From contig CAMWWW010000059.1 in the NCBI GenBank assembly GCA_947178015.1, forward strand, positions 1-10,482: a stretch of DNA of 10,482 bases, written 5' to 3'. Positions 1 through 7,648 of this stretch are shown here, one piece after another. A program made the position numbers and the translations under genes. The notes below the pieces were generated by a model that had not been told where the DNA came from, made no database searches, and saw only the letters and a program-made list of their open reading frames with translations. Position 1 is the first letter of the stretch. Each line of letters begins with the position of its first letter. Source of the stretch: an uncultured Clostridia bacterium (GTDB lineage: Bacteria; Bacillota; Clostridia; Lachnospirales; Lachnospiraceae).

Positions 1-506
1 ATACCAGAGCCGATATTATAGATTAGATTTCCAATAATTCCAAAGAAATAAATTCTCATATATAGAACAGCAAACGGAACGATTTCTTCTGGCGTTCCCG
101 TAGCGCGCAGTGCAAAAGGAGCCAACACCATTCCCAAAAGCATAAGTACAAGACCGCCTGCCAGACAAAAAGCAATCGCAGTATGCACGGCAATGCTTAC
201 CTGACGCGGGCGTCTGGCGCCATAATATTGGGAAATGATAACAGTTGCCCCGGAGGATAGCCCAACAAAAAAACCGACAAGGAGATTGATCAGGGTTCCA
301 GTGATTCCGCCCACTGCGGACAATGCTTCTTTTCCCACATAACGCCCTACAATCATCGCGTCGATGGTATTGTATAGCTGCTGAAAAAAGGTTCCAAACA
401 AAATAGGAAAGAAAAACAGAAGAAGCTGTTTCCAGATAACGCCCTCCGTGATCTGATTTCCAGAGACAGCGCTGGAACTGTTTTTCTTCTCTTCTTTGAA
501 ATACAT
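1..506 (-). CDS. MATE family efflux transporter, N-terminal part (runs off left edge)
   Basis: This is the first 168 codons of a membrane exporter of the MATE (multidrug and toxin extrusion) family, which moves cationic drugs or metabolites out of the cell using a Na+ or H+ gradient. The translation starts MYFKEEKKNSSSAVSG, a short charged cytoplasmic leader. It continues into the hydrophobic segment LLLFFFPILFGTFFQQLYNT and the family signature NTIDAMIVGRYVGKEALSAV. Further membrane segments follow, and the last visible part includes YMRIYFFGIIGNLIYN, also typical of MATE proteins. A full member has about 450 residues, so roughly two thirds is missing. The ATG at 504-506 has an AGGAGG site (515-520) 8 bases upstream. 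The gene begins 39 bases after the Lhr helicase stop with no promoter or terminator seen between, so co-transcription is likely. The substrate cannot be told from the sequence. Confidence 0.9.
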   Translation of the reverse strand, partial: MYFKEEKKNSSSAVSGNQITEGVIWKQLLLFFFPILFGTFFQQLYNTIDAMIVGRYVGKEALSAVGGITGTLINLLVGFFVGLSSGATVIISQYYGARRPRQVSIAVHTAIAFCLAGGLVLMLLGMVLAPFALRATGTPEEIVPFAVLYMRIYFFGIIGNLIYNIGSG

Positions 507-545
507 AGTAAAAGCCTCCTTTTTAAAATGAATAGTTACATAAAA

Positions 546-3500
546 TCATGTTCGATATAATACGTAGTCTTGTATTTCGTGAACAAATCCGGCATGTTTT
601 AACGCGTCTGCTGCGGTTTCTGGATATTCTTTTATTACGATGCGCCGGAGGGATGGAAAAAGTTTTTCTTTTTTGTATTCTTCGGCAAATAGGGTAAGGC
701 TTTCTGTCAGGTATTGTTCCTCAAATACGCGCAGTTTTTTGCCCTGACGTTCCAGCACGGTCACTGGTAGGCCGCCATAACAGGCAACTGCGGTTCCCGG
801 CACATGCAGAAAGCTTCTTCCTTCTTTGTGGGACAATAATTTTCCCCAGCATTGGGCGGGATCGGCGGCGTTGATCCAGAGTAGATTTTTTGAGGGGTTT
901 TTTAATGCGCGCAGTATGGTTATATAGTCTTTATCTCTTATAAATTGCGCGCCTGAAAGCCCTTCGGCAAAGTAACCTCTTCTTGCTTGTCCTGTGTATT
1001 CCCAGATACGCAGGACAGATAAGGCCTCCTGCCAAGAAAGATTGCAGGCGGCTGTGGTTTCTTTGCATACAAGGAGATAGCGATCAAAGCATTGTGTTAG
1101 TTTTGCCTCAGTCGTTTGTGGTTTAAGAGGTTTTACAATGTCCCATCTTCCTGCTCGCAGTGCTTTTACCCGCATATTGACACGCTGTTTTGCCGTCGAT
1201 TTTTTTGTTTTTTCTTGGTTGATCCATTGACGGACAGGGATGTAGCTGTCTGCGTAGACAAGTCCCTGTTCCATCAGTGACAGTAGTGTGTCATAGGGGG
1301 ATTCGCCGGGAAGTAAGCCGTTTAAGGCTTGCATAAAGCTGGCGCCACGTTTTTGTAGTGCTTCCCATATTGTCTGTTCTTTTTCGCTCAGTGTATTGGG
1401 CGGTTGATTCTCAGCGTCCCAGTCTATCTCTTCTTGGTAATCAAAGAGCAGACAGCCATTTGCGTCCATATGCCAGAACAACTCACCTTCGGCAAGGTAG
1501 GAGTCTAGCATGGATTCTTTGTAATGGGATAGTCGGTTTGGCAGCAGAATCTCTTCCCAGAGGGAAACAGGAAATGCTGTTTTTGCATATAGCTTTAGTG
1601 TGCGGATAAGACGTTCTTTATCCGGGGCACTGGACTCTGTGCGGGATAACAGAAGCGCTGCGTAGGATTCTGCGGGGCAGGTTTGTATTTCTTCCCGGCG
1701 ATGTAGTATGGTTTGTATTCTGGCTCGGCGGTATAATGCAGCATGGTAGTATAGGGCATCCTGCTTGATTACTTCCTTTTGCTGGCAGAGTGTTTCAAGC
1801 AGTGCTTCGGCAAGGGGTTCTGGAATACCATAGCGCTGGGCGACTCCATGGATGTCGGATGCGCCGCGGTAGCGCAGCATACGTCTGACAATCTGAAGCA
1901 GCTCTTTGGGGTAAGTGGACGGAGCGGCACGATTGGCAAGGGTAATTTCTTCCAGTGTGGTGAGATAAGCTTCTTGCTGTTCTGCAGCGATCCAGAGTCC
2001 TTGCTCCAAATAAATGGCACGTCCTTCTTGCGCGAGTGTGTCCAGCCATTCAATAGGGATGGGGAGATCCCCGGCAGCAAGATCGCCCTCTGTCATCAGA
2101 AGAGTATGAAGTTGTTTCTCATCTTTGGGAAGCGTTCTCCGTTCTTGCACCTTAGATAACTCTTGTTGAGATGGAGGAAGCAGTGTTTGATCCTGTTTCA
2201 GTGCTTCCTCCACTGCGTTATAAATGCCGCGAGGCGTGGGCGCATAATCATACATTACGGCGGCCTCCTGTTCCCACTGGAGCGGCATGGACATAGGAGA
2301 TGGGAGCTCCGTATAAAATTCGCGGATCTGGACTGCGCCAGATTGTATATCGCACAAAAGCTCATACATGCCTTGGGCGTCCCAGAGTTCCTGCATACAT
2401 TCTCGTCTGGTTTCTCGAATAAGTGGATGATCTCCTTCACGGACCATCTGTTCTAGCATCTCGGAGCTTTTTAGGCGCTGCATCCAGAGCGGCTGTCGGC
2501 TGTTTTTCTTTACCCCCATCATAAGGGCGCGCCCACAGTTATAGCGGAAAGCTATATTGTAGACCGGAGTGGCGGGCAGCAGTATCTCTAGCTGTTTTAG
2601 GCAGGTAGCAGGATTCATGCGCATAAGGATTCCCTCTGGAAGCGGTCTGTTGCCGTAGGAGTAGAGGAGAAAACCATCTTCCTCGTCCACGCACCCAACT
2701 TCCATATGAAGCTGATCTTTTAGCGTCTGTACAGCCAGCAGAGCCAGAGGCGCGTTGATCCGTCTTCCAAAGATAGAGTGAACCATAATCTGGCTGTTGC
2801 CGGAGGAGTCTTTGAAGTGTTCTACCAACAGCGTATGTTCATCTGGAAGGCTGCCCGTAGCGTGGATTTGCCGTTCAAGATAGCTGGAGGCCAGCGTGAC
2901 CGCTGCATCGTTTAATCCTAGCTGTTTCAATGCATCTGGCAGCTTATGGTCTTCATAGGCTTTTTGCAGAGAGCGAAAAATGCGTCCAAATTCTTCACCA
3001 GTGCGTTTGTCTCTTCCTTTGATCTCGCCTTTCCAGAAGGGGAGTCTGGCTCCTTCAATAGGTGCCTGTGTCACAGTGACAGTGTCGCGGCTGATATGAA
3101 GAACCCTCCATGCAAAGGAGCCAAGAATAAAACGGTCTCCTTTTTGCGATTCGTAGACAAATTCCTCGTCGACTTCGCCGAGCTTGATGCCTTCCTCTGT
3201 TCTTACGGTATAGAGTCCTTTGTCTGGGATGGTTCCTCCGGCGGAGATGGCAAGCATCCGGCTGTAGCCGTCTCCCTCCACTCGCTCATGGATTCTGTCA
3301 TAGAGGATTCTGGGGCGCACAGGGATATCTCTGTTATGCTCATAGTCGCCTGCGAGCATACGCAGAACAGATTCTACATCTTCTTTGGTAATATTGCGAA
3401 AGGGCCATGCGCGCGGCAGAATCTCCATTACTTCAGAAAGCGCATAGCTTCGAAAGGCAGCCATGGAGACCAGATGCTGCGCCAGAATGTCCAGACATTG

Positions 3501-4685
3501 GGTCGGGGGATTGAGTTGTTCTACCTTGCCCTTTCTGGCAAGCTCGGCGGTCATGCCACAGCTTACACATTCGGCGGCTGTTCTGGGAAACAGGTACATA
3601 ACACTGACTCTTCCCGGATTGTGCCCCGCGCGCCCAAGCCTCTGCATGGTGCTGGAAATCGTGCGCGGGCAGCCAATTTGAAGCACTTGATCGATTTCCC
3701 CCACATCGATTCCAAGCTCCATGGAGGAGGTGGCGCATAAGAGTCGGAGCTGTCCATTTCTCAGGGATAGCTCTGTTTCTGTCCGCTGTTCTTTGGATAA
3801 ACTTCCGTGATGAACTCTTGCAAAGCCGTCTCCGCCCAGAAGATTTACATAGTAGGCAAGTTTTTCTGCATATCTTCTTCCCTCCACAAAGGCAATTACG
3901 CTGCGGCTTCCCAAGCAGTACTGATATACCAGTGCACTTAACTTTTCCCATACGGGATCTTTTTTTCTGCCCGCGGAAATATCGGCATAGGGGCTTAGGA
4001 TGTCAAGCTGCACATTTTTGTGCATTATGGGCGCTGCAATCTGTACTTCTTCAGGCGCAAGGTACTCGGCGGCAGCAGAGAGGGGCTCTATGGTTGCAGA
4101 TAAACCGATGCGCTGAAGCGGTTTTTTGCACAATGCATCCAGACGAGCAAGAGAGAGCATTAGGTGTGCACCCCGCTTGGTGTCAATAAGGGCATGAAGC
4201 TCGTCCAGAATGATGGCGTTTGCTGTGGCAAGTATGGATTGTCCGGTTTTGCTGGTAAGCATCAAATAGAGGGATTCTGGCGTAATAATCAGAATATGAG
4301 GAGGTTTTCGTATCATCTGCTGTCGTTCTTTCTGCGTCGTGTCCCCAGTTCGTATGCCCACAGATATTGTTGTTTCTGCGCCGATGCCCTCCAAAGGACG
4401 CTTCAAGTTTTCGCGGATATCAGAGGCGAGGGACTTAAGAGGAGAGACATAGATAAGCTGTAATTCTTGTTTAAGAAAGCCATTCTCTGCCTGTTTTTTC
4501 ATACGATCCAGAAAAACAAGAAAGGCAGAAAGTGTTTTTCCTGTTCCTGTGGGCGCGGAAACCAGCGCATGTTTTCTGGCAGAGATAATCTGCCATGCCT
4601 CCTTCTGCACGGGAGTCGGCTCGCCAAGGGCAGTCCGAAACCAATCGGCAGTCTTTGCGTCAAAAAGCTCCAATACATCCTTCAT
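546..4685 (-). CDS. lhr: Lhr-type ATP-dependent DNA helicase (large helicase-related protein)
   Basis: A 1379-residue superfamily 2 helicase of the Lhr group, ATP-driven 3'-to-5' DNA (or RNA:DNA) translocases linked to DNA repair. Motifs run in order: Q motif PTPVQ (23-27), Walker A APTGTGKT (44-51), Ia SPLKSLA (81-87), ITPESL (134-139), Walker B DELH (161-164), motif III SAT (196-198), motif V SSMELGIDVG (320-329), motif VI QRLGRAGHNPG (348-358). These fill two RecA domains (about 1-215 and 225-400). The winged-helix and beta-barrel core follows, with the Lhr hallmarks SAGGTIPDKG (481-490), GEVDEEFVYE (503-512) and LPFWKGE. The C-terminal extension ends with the family pattern INAADPAQCWGKLL and VPGTAVACYGGLPV. 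It is the long 'Lhr core plus C-terminal domain' form; E. coli Lhr has about 1538 residues. The start has an AAAGGA-type site about 9 bases upstream. It is probably the first gene of an operon with the MATE gene. No frameshift or missing motif was seen. Activity is inferred from the family. Confidence 0.95.
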   Translation of the reverse strand: MKDVLELFDAKTADWFRTALGEPTPVQKEAWQIISARKHALVSAPTGTGKTLSAFLVFLDRMKKQAENGFLKQELQLIYVSPLKSLASDIRENLKRPLEGIGAETTISVGIRTGDTTQKERQQMIRKPPHILIITPESLYLMLTSKTGQSILATANAIILDELHALIDTKRGAHLMLSLARLDALCKKPLQRIGLSATIEPLSAAAEYLAPEEVQIAAPIMHKNVQLDILSPYADISAGRKKDPVWEKLSALVYQYCLGSRSVIAFVEGRRYAEKLAYYVNLLGGDGFARVHHGSLSKEQRTETELSLRNGQLRLLCATSSMELGIDVGEIDQVLQIGCPRTISSTMQRLGRAGHNPGRVSVMYLFPRTAAECVSCGMTAELARKGKVEQLNPPTQCLDILAQHLVSMAAFRSYALSEVMEILPRAWPFRNITKEDVESVLRMLAGDYEHNRDIPVRPRILYDRIHERVEGDGYSRMLAISAGGTIPDKGLYTVRTEEGIKLGEVDEEFVYESQKGDRFILGSFAWRVLHISRDTVTVTQAPIEGARLPFWKGEIKGRDKRTGEEFGRIFRSLQKAYEDHKLPDALKQLGLNDAAVTLASSYLERQIHATGSLPDEHTLLVEHFKDSSGNSQIMVHSIFGRRINAPLALLAVQTLKDQLHMEVGCVDEEDGFLLYSYGNRPLPEGILMRMNPATCLKQLEILLPATPVYNIAFRYNCGRALMMGVKKNSRQPLWMQRLKSSEMLEQMVREGDHPLIRETRRECMQELWDAQGMYELLCDIQSGAVQIREFYTELPSPMSMPLQWEQEAAVMYDYAPTPRGIYNAVEEALKQDQTLLPPSQQELSKVQERRTLPKDEKQLHTLLMTEGDLAAGDLPIPIEWLDTLAQEGRAIYLEQGLWIAAEQQEAYLTTLEEITLANRAAPSTYPKELLQIVRRMLRYRGASDIHGVAQRYGIPEPLAEALLETLCQQKEVIKQDALYYHAALYRRARIQTILHRREEIQTCPAESYAALLLSRTESSAPDKERLIRTLKLYAKTAFPVSLWEEILLPNRLSHYKESMLDSYLAEGELFWHMDANGCLLFDYQEEIDWDAENQPPNTLSEKEQTIWEALQKRGASFMQALNGLLPGESPYDTLLSLMEQGLVYADSYIPVRQWINQEKTKKSTAKQRVNMRVKALRAGRWDIVKPLKPQTTEAKLTQCFDRYLLVCKETTAACNLSWQEALSVLRIWEYTGQARRGYFAEGLSGAQFIRDKDYITILRALKNPSKNLLWINAADPAQCWGKLLSHKEGRSFLHVPGTAVACYGGLPVTVLERQGKKLRVFEEQYLTESLTLFAEEYKKEKLFPSLRRIVIKEYPETAADALKHAGFVHEIQDYVLYRT

Positions 4686-4734
4686 CTATTTTGTCCTTTC
4701 CTTTGATTGTGAGTGTGAGCGGTTTTCTTCCAGC

Positions 4735-4763
4735 ATCATATACCTGTCATAAAGCTTTGTCAA
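4735..4763 (-). promoter_or_regulatory. Sigma-A-type promoter for lhr (and probably the MATE gene)
   Basis: On the minus strand a -35 box TTGACA (4758-4763, perfect consensus) is followed after 17 bases by a -10 box TATGAT (4735-4740, 5 of 6 matches). Transcription would start near 4728, giving a leader of about 43 bases before the lhr ATG. No operator or riboswitch-like structure was seen in that leader. Confidence 0.72.
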
Positions 4764-4766
4764 TCA

Positions 4767-4796
4767 TTGTTTTCTACATAAAAAGGCGGCTATTAT
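4767..4796 (+). promoter_or_regulatory. Weak candidate promoter for the GH127 gene
   Basis: On the plus strand TTGTTT (4767-4772) is separated by 18 bases from TATTAT (4791-4796). The -35 box matches only 3 of 6 consensus bases, so this may be an activator-dependent promoter or the wrong site. It sits beside the -35 box of the divergent lhr promoter, so one regulator could affect both. No clear operator palindrome was seen. Confidence 0.35.
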
Positions 4797-4837
4797 CCAT
4801 TTTTTATTTGTCCAAGATAGTGTAAGATGCATAGCAA

Positions 4838-4843
4838 AGGAGG
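4838..4843 (+). promoter_or_regulatory. Ribosome binding site that decides the GH127 start
   Basis: A perfect AGGAGG lies here. The first in-frame ATG (4846) is only 2 bases away, too close for normal initiation. The second ATG (4852) lies 8 bases away, the ideal spacing. This favours 4852 and a 668-residue product. Confidence 0.75.
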
Positions 4844-4851
4844 AGATGGTA

Positions 4852-6858
4852 ATGAAGCAGAGTATAAAATCGAGGCAAATTAGTCGAAAAGCTATCCATA
4901 TTACGGATGCTTTGCTAAAAAGGGAAATGGAGCTGGTGAGGGATACGGTGATTCCGTATCAATGGGAGGCATTAAACGATCAGGTACCAGATGCGCAGCC
5001 CAGCTATTGTATGCGTAACTTTAAAGTGGCTGGAAAGATAAATCGTGAAAAAGAGCGAAGAAAGGGGTATACACCTCCTGTGTATCCCACCGATTCTATC
5101 TGTGTGTGGCCGGAGGACCCAGATCATCTGGAGGAGCGATTCTATGGTTTTTTATTTCAAGACAGTGATTTTGCAAAATGGATCGAAGCTGTGGCATATT
5201 CCTTGGAGCAATATCCAAATTCTGAGCTTGAGAAAACAGCAGATAATGCGATAGAGCTTGTGTGTGCGGCACAGCAGCCGGACGGCTATCTGGATACCTT
5301 TTATAGTATCAATGATATGACGAAGCGTTTTACAAATCTTAAGGACAATCATGAGCTGTACTGTCTTGGACATCTGATAGAAGGAGCAGTGGCATATTAT
5401 GAGGCAACTGGAAAGAATAAGCTTTTGCTTGCCGCTTGCCGTTTTGCGGATTGTGTTGCGGAGAATATTGGGCCAGAGGAAGGGAAACGGCACGGTTATC
5501 CGGGGCATGAGATTGCAGAGATGGCGCTGGCACGCTTATATGAGCTGACTGGGGAGGAGAAATATCGGAAGCTTGGCTTATATTTTATAGATGAAAGAGG
5601 AAAGCAGCCTTATTATTTTGATACAGAGCACGCGGTAAAGAATCCTTCTGCCAGCAAGCTTCGCTATCAATATCATCAGGCGCACCTTCCCGTGCGCGAT
5701 CAAAAAGAAGCCGTCGGACACGCAGTGCGCGCCGTATATCTATATTCTGGTATGGCAGATTTTGCCAGATTATCAGAGGATAACAGTTTAAAAGAGGCAT
5801 GTGAAAGGCTGTGGGAGGATATTGTTTCTCGGAAAATGTACCTAACAGGAGGAATAGGCGCAACACATATTGGGGAAGCGTTTTCCTTTGCCTATGATCT
5901 GCCGAATCATACGGCATACGCGGAGACTTGTGCATCCATCGGAATGATGTTTTTTGCGAGAAGGATGCTTCTGTTGGAGCAGGATGCAAAATATGCAGAC
6001 ATAATGGAAAGGGAGCTTTACAATGGCGTGCTGTCGGGCATGAGCCTTGAAGGAACTAGCTTTTTCTATGTCAATCCCTTGGAGGTGCTTCCAGAAGCAT
6101 GCGAAAAAGATGAAAGAAAACAACATGTAAAGCCAGTCCGCCAAAAGTGGTTTGGCTGTGCATGCTGTCCACCCAATCTGGCAAGGCTTATCACTTCCAT
6201 AGGTTCTTATATTATGACAGAGTCGGAGGATACCGTTTGGATTCATCTCTATGCAGGCTGTATATTTACCAAGGAACTTGACAAGGGAAAGGTCATAATT
6301 TCAATAGAATCTGGATTTCCTTGGGATGGGCATGTGAGGATACAGATAGAGGGGGACACCGACCGGCCGCTAACCATCGCATTAAGAATTCCAGATTGGG
6401 GAAGAGACTATCAAATTTCGGAAATAGAAGGAGCAGAGTCTAAGAAAAGAAAGGGGTACTTATATTTAACAAAAGTGTGGCGAGCGGATGTTTTTGAGCT
6501 GGTATTTCCGATGGAAGTCCGCCTGATTGACGCGGATTCTCGTGTTCGAGAAAATATAGGAAAAGCGGCCGTGATGCGTGGCCCTATCGTATACTGCATG
6601 GAGGAGGCGGACAATGGCAGGGATCTGCATTTGCTTCGAATGGATGAACAGGCTGTATATGATACAGAGAAAAAGCAGATAGGCACAGAAACAATGATCG
6701 CGGTGAAGGCTCAGGGCTTTCGGCAGAATAAGATGGAGGACAGCTTGTATCACCTGCATATGCCGGCAGAATATAAGAGGACGGAGTTAATCTGGATTCC
6801 ATACTATGCATGGGCAAACCGAGGAGAAGGAGAAATGCAGGTCTGGACAAGATATTAA
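4852..6858 (+). CDS. GH127 beta-L-arabinofuranosidase (cysteine glycosidase)
   Basis: A 668-residue protein of glycoside hydrolase family 127 (DUF1680 group). The characterised member HypBA1 of Bifidobacterium longum (658 residues) releases L-arabinose from beta-1,2-linked arabinofuranose oligosaccharides of plant hydroxyproline-rich glycoproteins. The enzyme uses a Zn-bound cysteine as nucleophile. The expected residues are present: Glu358 and Cys360 in YAETCA and the pair Cys438-Cys439 in CACCPPN match the HypBA1 zinc ligands Glu338, Cys340, Cys417 and Cys418; Glu342 in IGEAF matches its acid/base Glu322; His290 in AVGHAVRA matches its His270. Residues up to about 440 form the (alpha/alpha)6-barrel, followed by beta-sandwich regions. 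There is no signal peptide or membrane segment, so it should act in the cytoplasm on imported oligosaccharides. No sugar transporter or regulator gene lies beside it here. GH127 also includes other specificities (for example aceric acid hydrolase), so the exact substrate is inferred. An alternative start at 4846 would add two residues. Confidence 0.94.
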   Translation: MKQSIKSRQISRKAIHITDALLKREMELVRDTVIPYQWEALNDQVPDAQPSYCMRNFKVAGKINREKERRKGYTPPVYPTDSICVWPEDPDHLEERFYGFLFQDSDFAKWIEAVAYSLEQYPNSELEKTADNAIELVCAAQQPDGYLDTFYSINDMTKRFTNLKDNHELYCLGHLIEGAVAYYEATGKNKLLLAACRFADCVAENIGPEEGKRHGYPGHEIAEMALARLYELTGEEKYRKLGLYFIDERGKQPYYFDTEHAVKNPSASKLRYQYHQAHLPVRDQKEAVGHAVRAVYLYSGMADFARLSEDNSLKEACERLWEDIVSRKMYLTGGIGATHIGEAFSFAYDLPNHTAYAETCASIGMMFFARRMLLLEQDAKYADIMERELYNGVLSGMSLEGTSFFYVNPLEVLPEACEKDERKQHVKPVRQKWFGCACCPPNLARLITSIGSYIMTESEDTVWIHLYAGCIFTKELDKGKVIISIESGFPWDGHVRIQIEGDTDRPLTIALRIPDWGRDYQISEIEGAESKKRKGYLYLTKVWRADVFELVFPMEVRLIDADSRVRENIGKAAVMRGPIVYCMEEADNGRDLHLLRMDEQAVYDTEKKQIGTETMIAVKAQGFRQNKMEDSLYHLHMPAEYKRTELIWIPYYAWANRGEGEMQVWTRY

Positions 6859-6885
6859 AAACTTGTTCCTCTATATGATAGAATG

Positions 6886-6894
6886 TGGTATAAT
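6886..6894 (+). promoter_or_regulatory. Extended -10 promoter candidate upstream of the rhomboid gene
   Basis: TGGTATAAT fits the extended -10 consensus TGnTATAAT, with a perfect -10 hexamer at 6889-6894. The best-placed -35 sequence 17 bases upstream (TTCCTC) is poor, which an extended -10 can tolerate. A transcript from here would have a leader of about 130 bases before the rhomboid start, including the inverted repeat at 6930-6953. Two more TATAAT hexamers (6949-6954 and 6961-6966) follow without good -35 boxes. Confidence 0.5.
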
Positions 6895-6929
6895 GTTGGC
6901 ACAGAAGAATATCAGGTCCACTTCTGATT

Positions 6930-6953
6930 TTATATGCGTTTCATCGCATATAA
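6930..6953. repeat. Perfect 9-bp inverted repeat, candidate operator or leader hairpin
   Basis: TTATATGCG (6930-6938) and its exact reverse complement CGCATATAA (6945-6953) flank the 6-base spacer TTTCAT. The right arm overlaps the TATAAT at 6949-6954 and lies just before a second TATAAT at 6961. It is not followed by a T-run, so it is not a typical intrinsic terminator. The size and spacing suit a dimeric repressor site, or a hairpin in the leader of a transcript starting near 6900. No regulator family is recognised. Confidence 0.5.
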
Positions 6954-7012
6954 TTATAGGTATAATGATAACAGAATCTTGTTACTGTAGTTTTGTATGT
7001 AAAGCTTTTGTT

Positions 7013-7018
7013 AAAGGA
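7013..7018 (+). promoter_or_regulatory. Ribosome binding site that decides the rhomboid start
   Basis: AAAGGA overlaps the ATG at 7018, so that ATG cannot be served by it. The in-frame GTG at 7030 lies 11 bases downstream, a slightly long but workable spacing. A GTG at 7021 is too close. Confidence 0.55.
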
Positions 7019-7029
7019 TGGTGTTTCTT

Positions 7030-7599
7030 GTGAGAGGGAAATTGAAAATTACTTTTAATTCGCCTGCCGTTTTGATTTTTGTGTTTATTTGTCTGGCGGC
7101 AACGGGCTTGAATTATTTGACATCGGGAAAGAGTAACGAAATTTTATTTATGACGTATCATTCTTCGTTAAAAAATCCTATGACATATCTTCGATTTTTT
7201 ACGCATGTGTTTGGGCACAGTGGATGGGCGCATTTTATAGGCAACGCGTCTTATCTTCTCCTGCTTGGTCCCATGCTGGAAGAAAAGCATGGTTCGGTGA
7301 AAATTTTGGAGATTATGGTTATCACTGCGCTTGTGACGGGGCTGGTTCATTATATTTTTTTCTGGAATGTCGCGCTGTGCGGTGCCAGCGGCGTGGTTTT
7401 TGCGTTTATTTTGCTGACTTCCTTTACCGGTTTTCGGGCAGGAGAGATCCCGATTACGTTTCTGCTTGTGGCGCTGATCTTTATTGGACAACAGATCTAT
7501 GAGGGGATTACCATTCAGGATAATATCTCGAATACGGCACATATTGTGGGAGGTGTCGTTGGTGCAGTGATTGGTTATCGGCTGAACAGAAAGCCTTGA
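7030..7599 (+). CDS. Rhomboid family intramembrane serine protease
   Basis: A 189-residue membrane protein that should cut transmembrane proteins within the lipid bilayer. The catalytic dyad is visible: Ser120 in GASG (118-121) and His171 in TAHIVGG. The oxyanion-pocket pattern HxxxN is His68 and Asn72 in AHFIGN, with the same spacing as His150 and Asn154 of E. coli GlpG. About six membrane segments can be read: PAVLIFVFICLAAT; a stretch around FTHVFGHSGWAHFIGN; IMVITALVTGLVHYIFF; the Ser-bearing GVVFAFILLTSF; ITFLLVALIFIG; and the His-bearing IVGGVVGAVIGY. It is the minimal six-helix form with no extra N- or C-terminal domain. The GTG start is chosen from the ribosome binding site; an ATG at 7018 would add four residues. 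The acetyltransferase gene starts 49 bases after its stop on the same strand, so the two probably share a transcript. The substrate is unknown. Confidence 0.92.
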   Translation: MRGKLKITFNSPAVLIFVFICLAATGLNYLTSGKSNEILFMTYHSSLKNPMTYLRFFTHVFGHSGWAHFIGNASYLLLLGPMLEEKHGSVKILEIMVITALVTGLVHYIFFWNVALCGASGVVFAFILLTSFTGFRAGEIPITFLLVALIFIGQQIYEGITIQDNISNTAHIVGGVVGAVIGYRLNRKP

Positions 7600-7648
7600 T
7601 TTTACATAGAGAATGACGAAGGATGATTTTGATAAAGGAGACAATAGG

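Noticed and set aside
2946..3740. A 264-codon open frame on the plus strand inside lhr
   Set aside because: It is antisense to the conserved helicase and core motifs of Lhr, has no recognisable domain and is explained by the codon pattern of the real gene.
3433..3951. A 172-codon minus-strand open frame inside lhr
   Set aside because: It is the same strand in another frame, overlapping motifs IV to VI of the helicase. The translation is low-complexity and rich in Cys, Arg and Ser, without family resemblance.
6902..6926. CAGAAG and CTTCTG arms after the GH127 gene as a terminator
   Set aside because: The stem is only 6 bp with a 13-base loop, followed by ATTTTAT. This is too weak to call a terminator.
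6806..7033. A 75-codon open frame bridging the GH127 end and the rhomboid start
   Set aside because: It has no ribosome binding site, overlaps the end of GH127, runs through the promoter and palindrome region, and gives a Cys/Ile-rich translation typical of noncoding DNA.
7168..7644. A 158-codon minus-strand open frame across the rhomboid gene
   Set aside because: It is antisense to the rhomboid catalytic motifs, has no domain, and is a shadow of the hydrophobic coding sequence.
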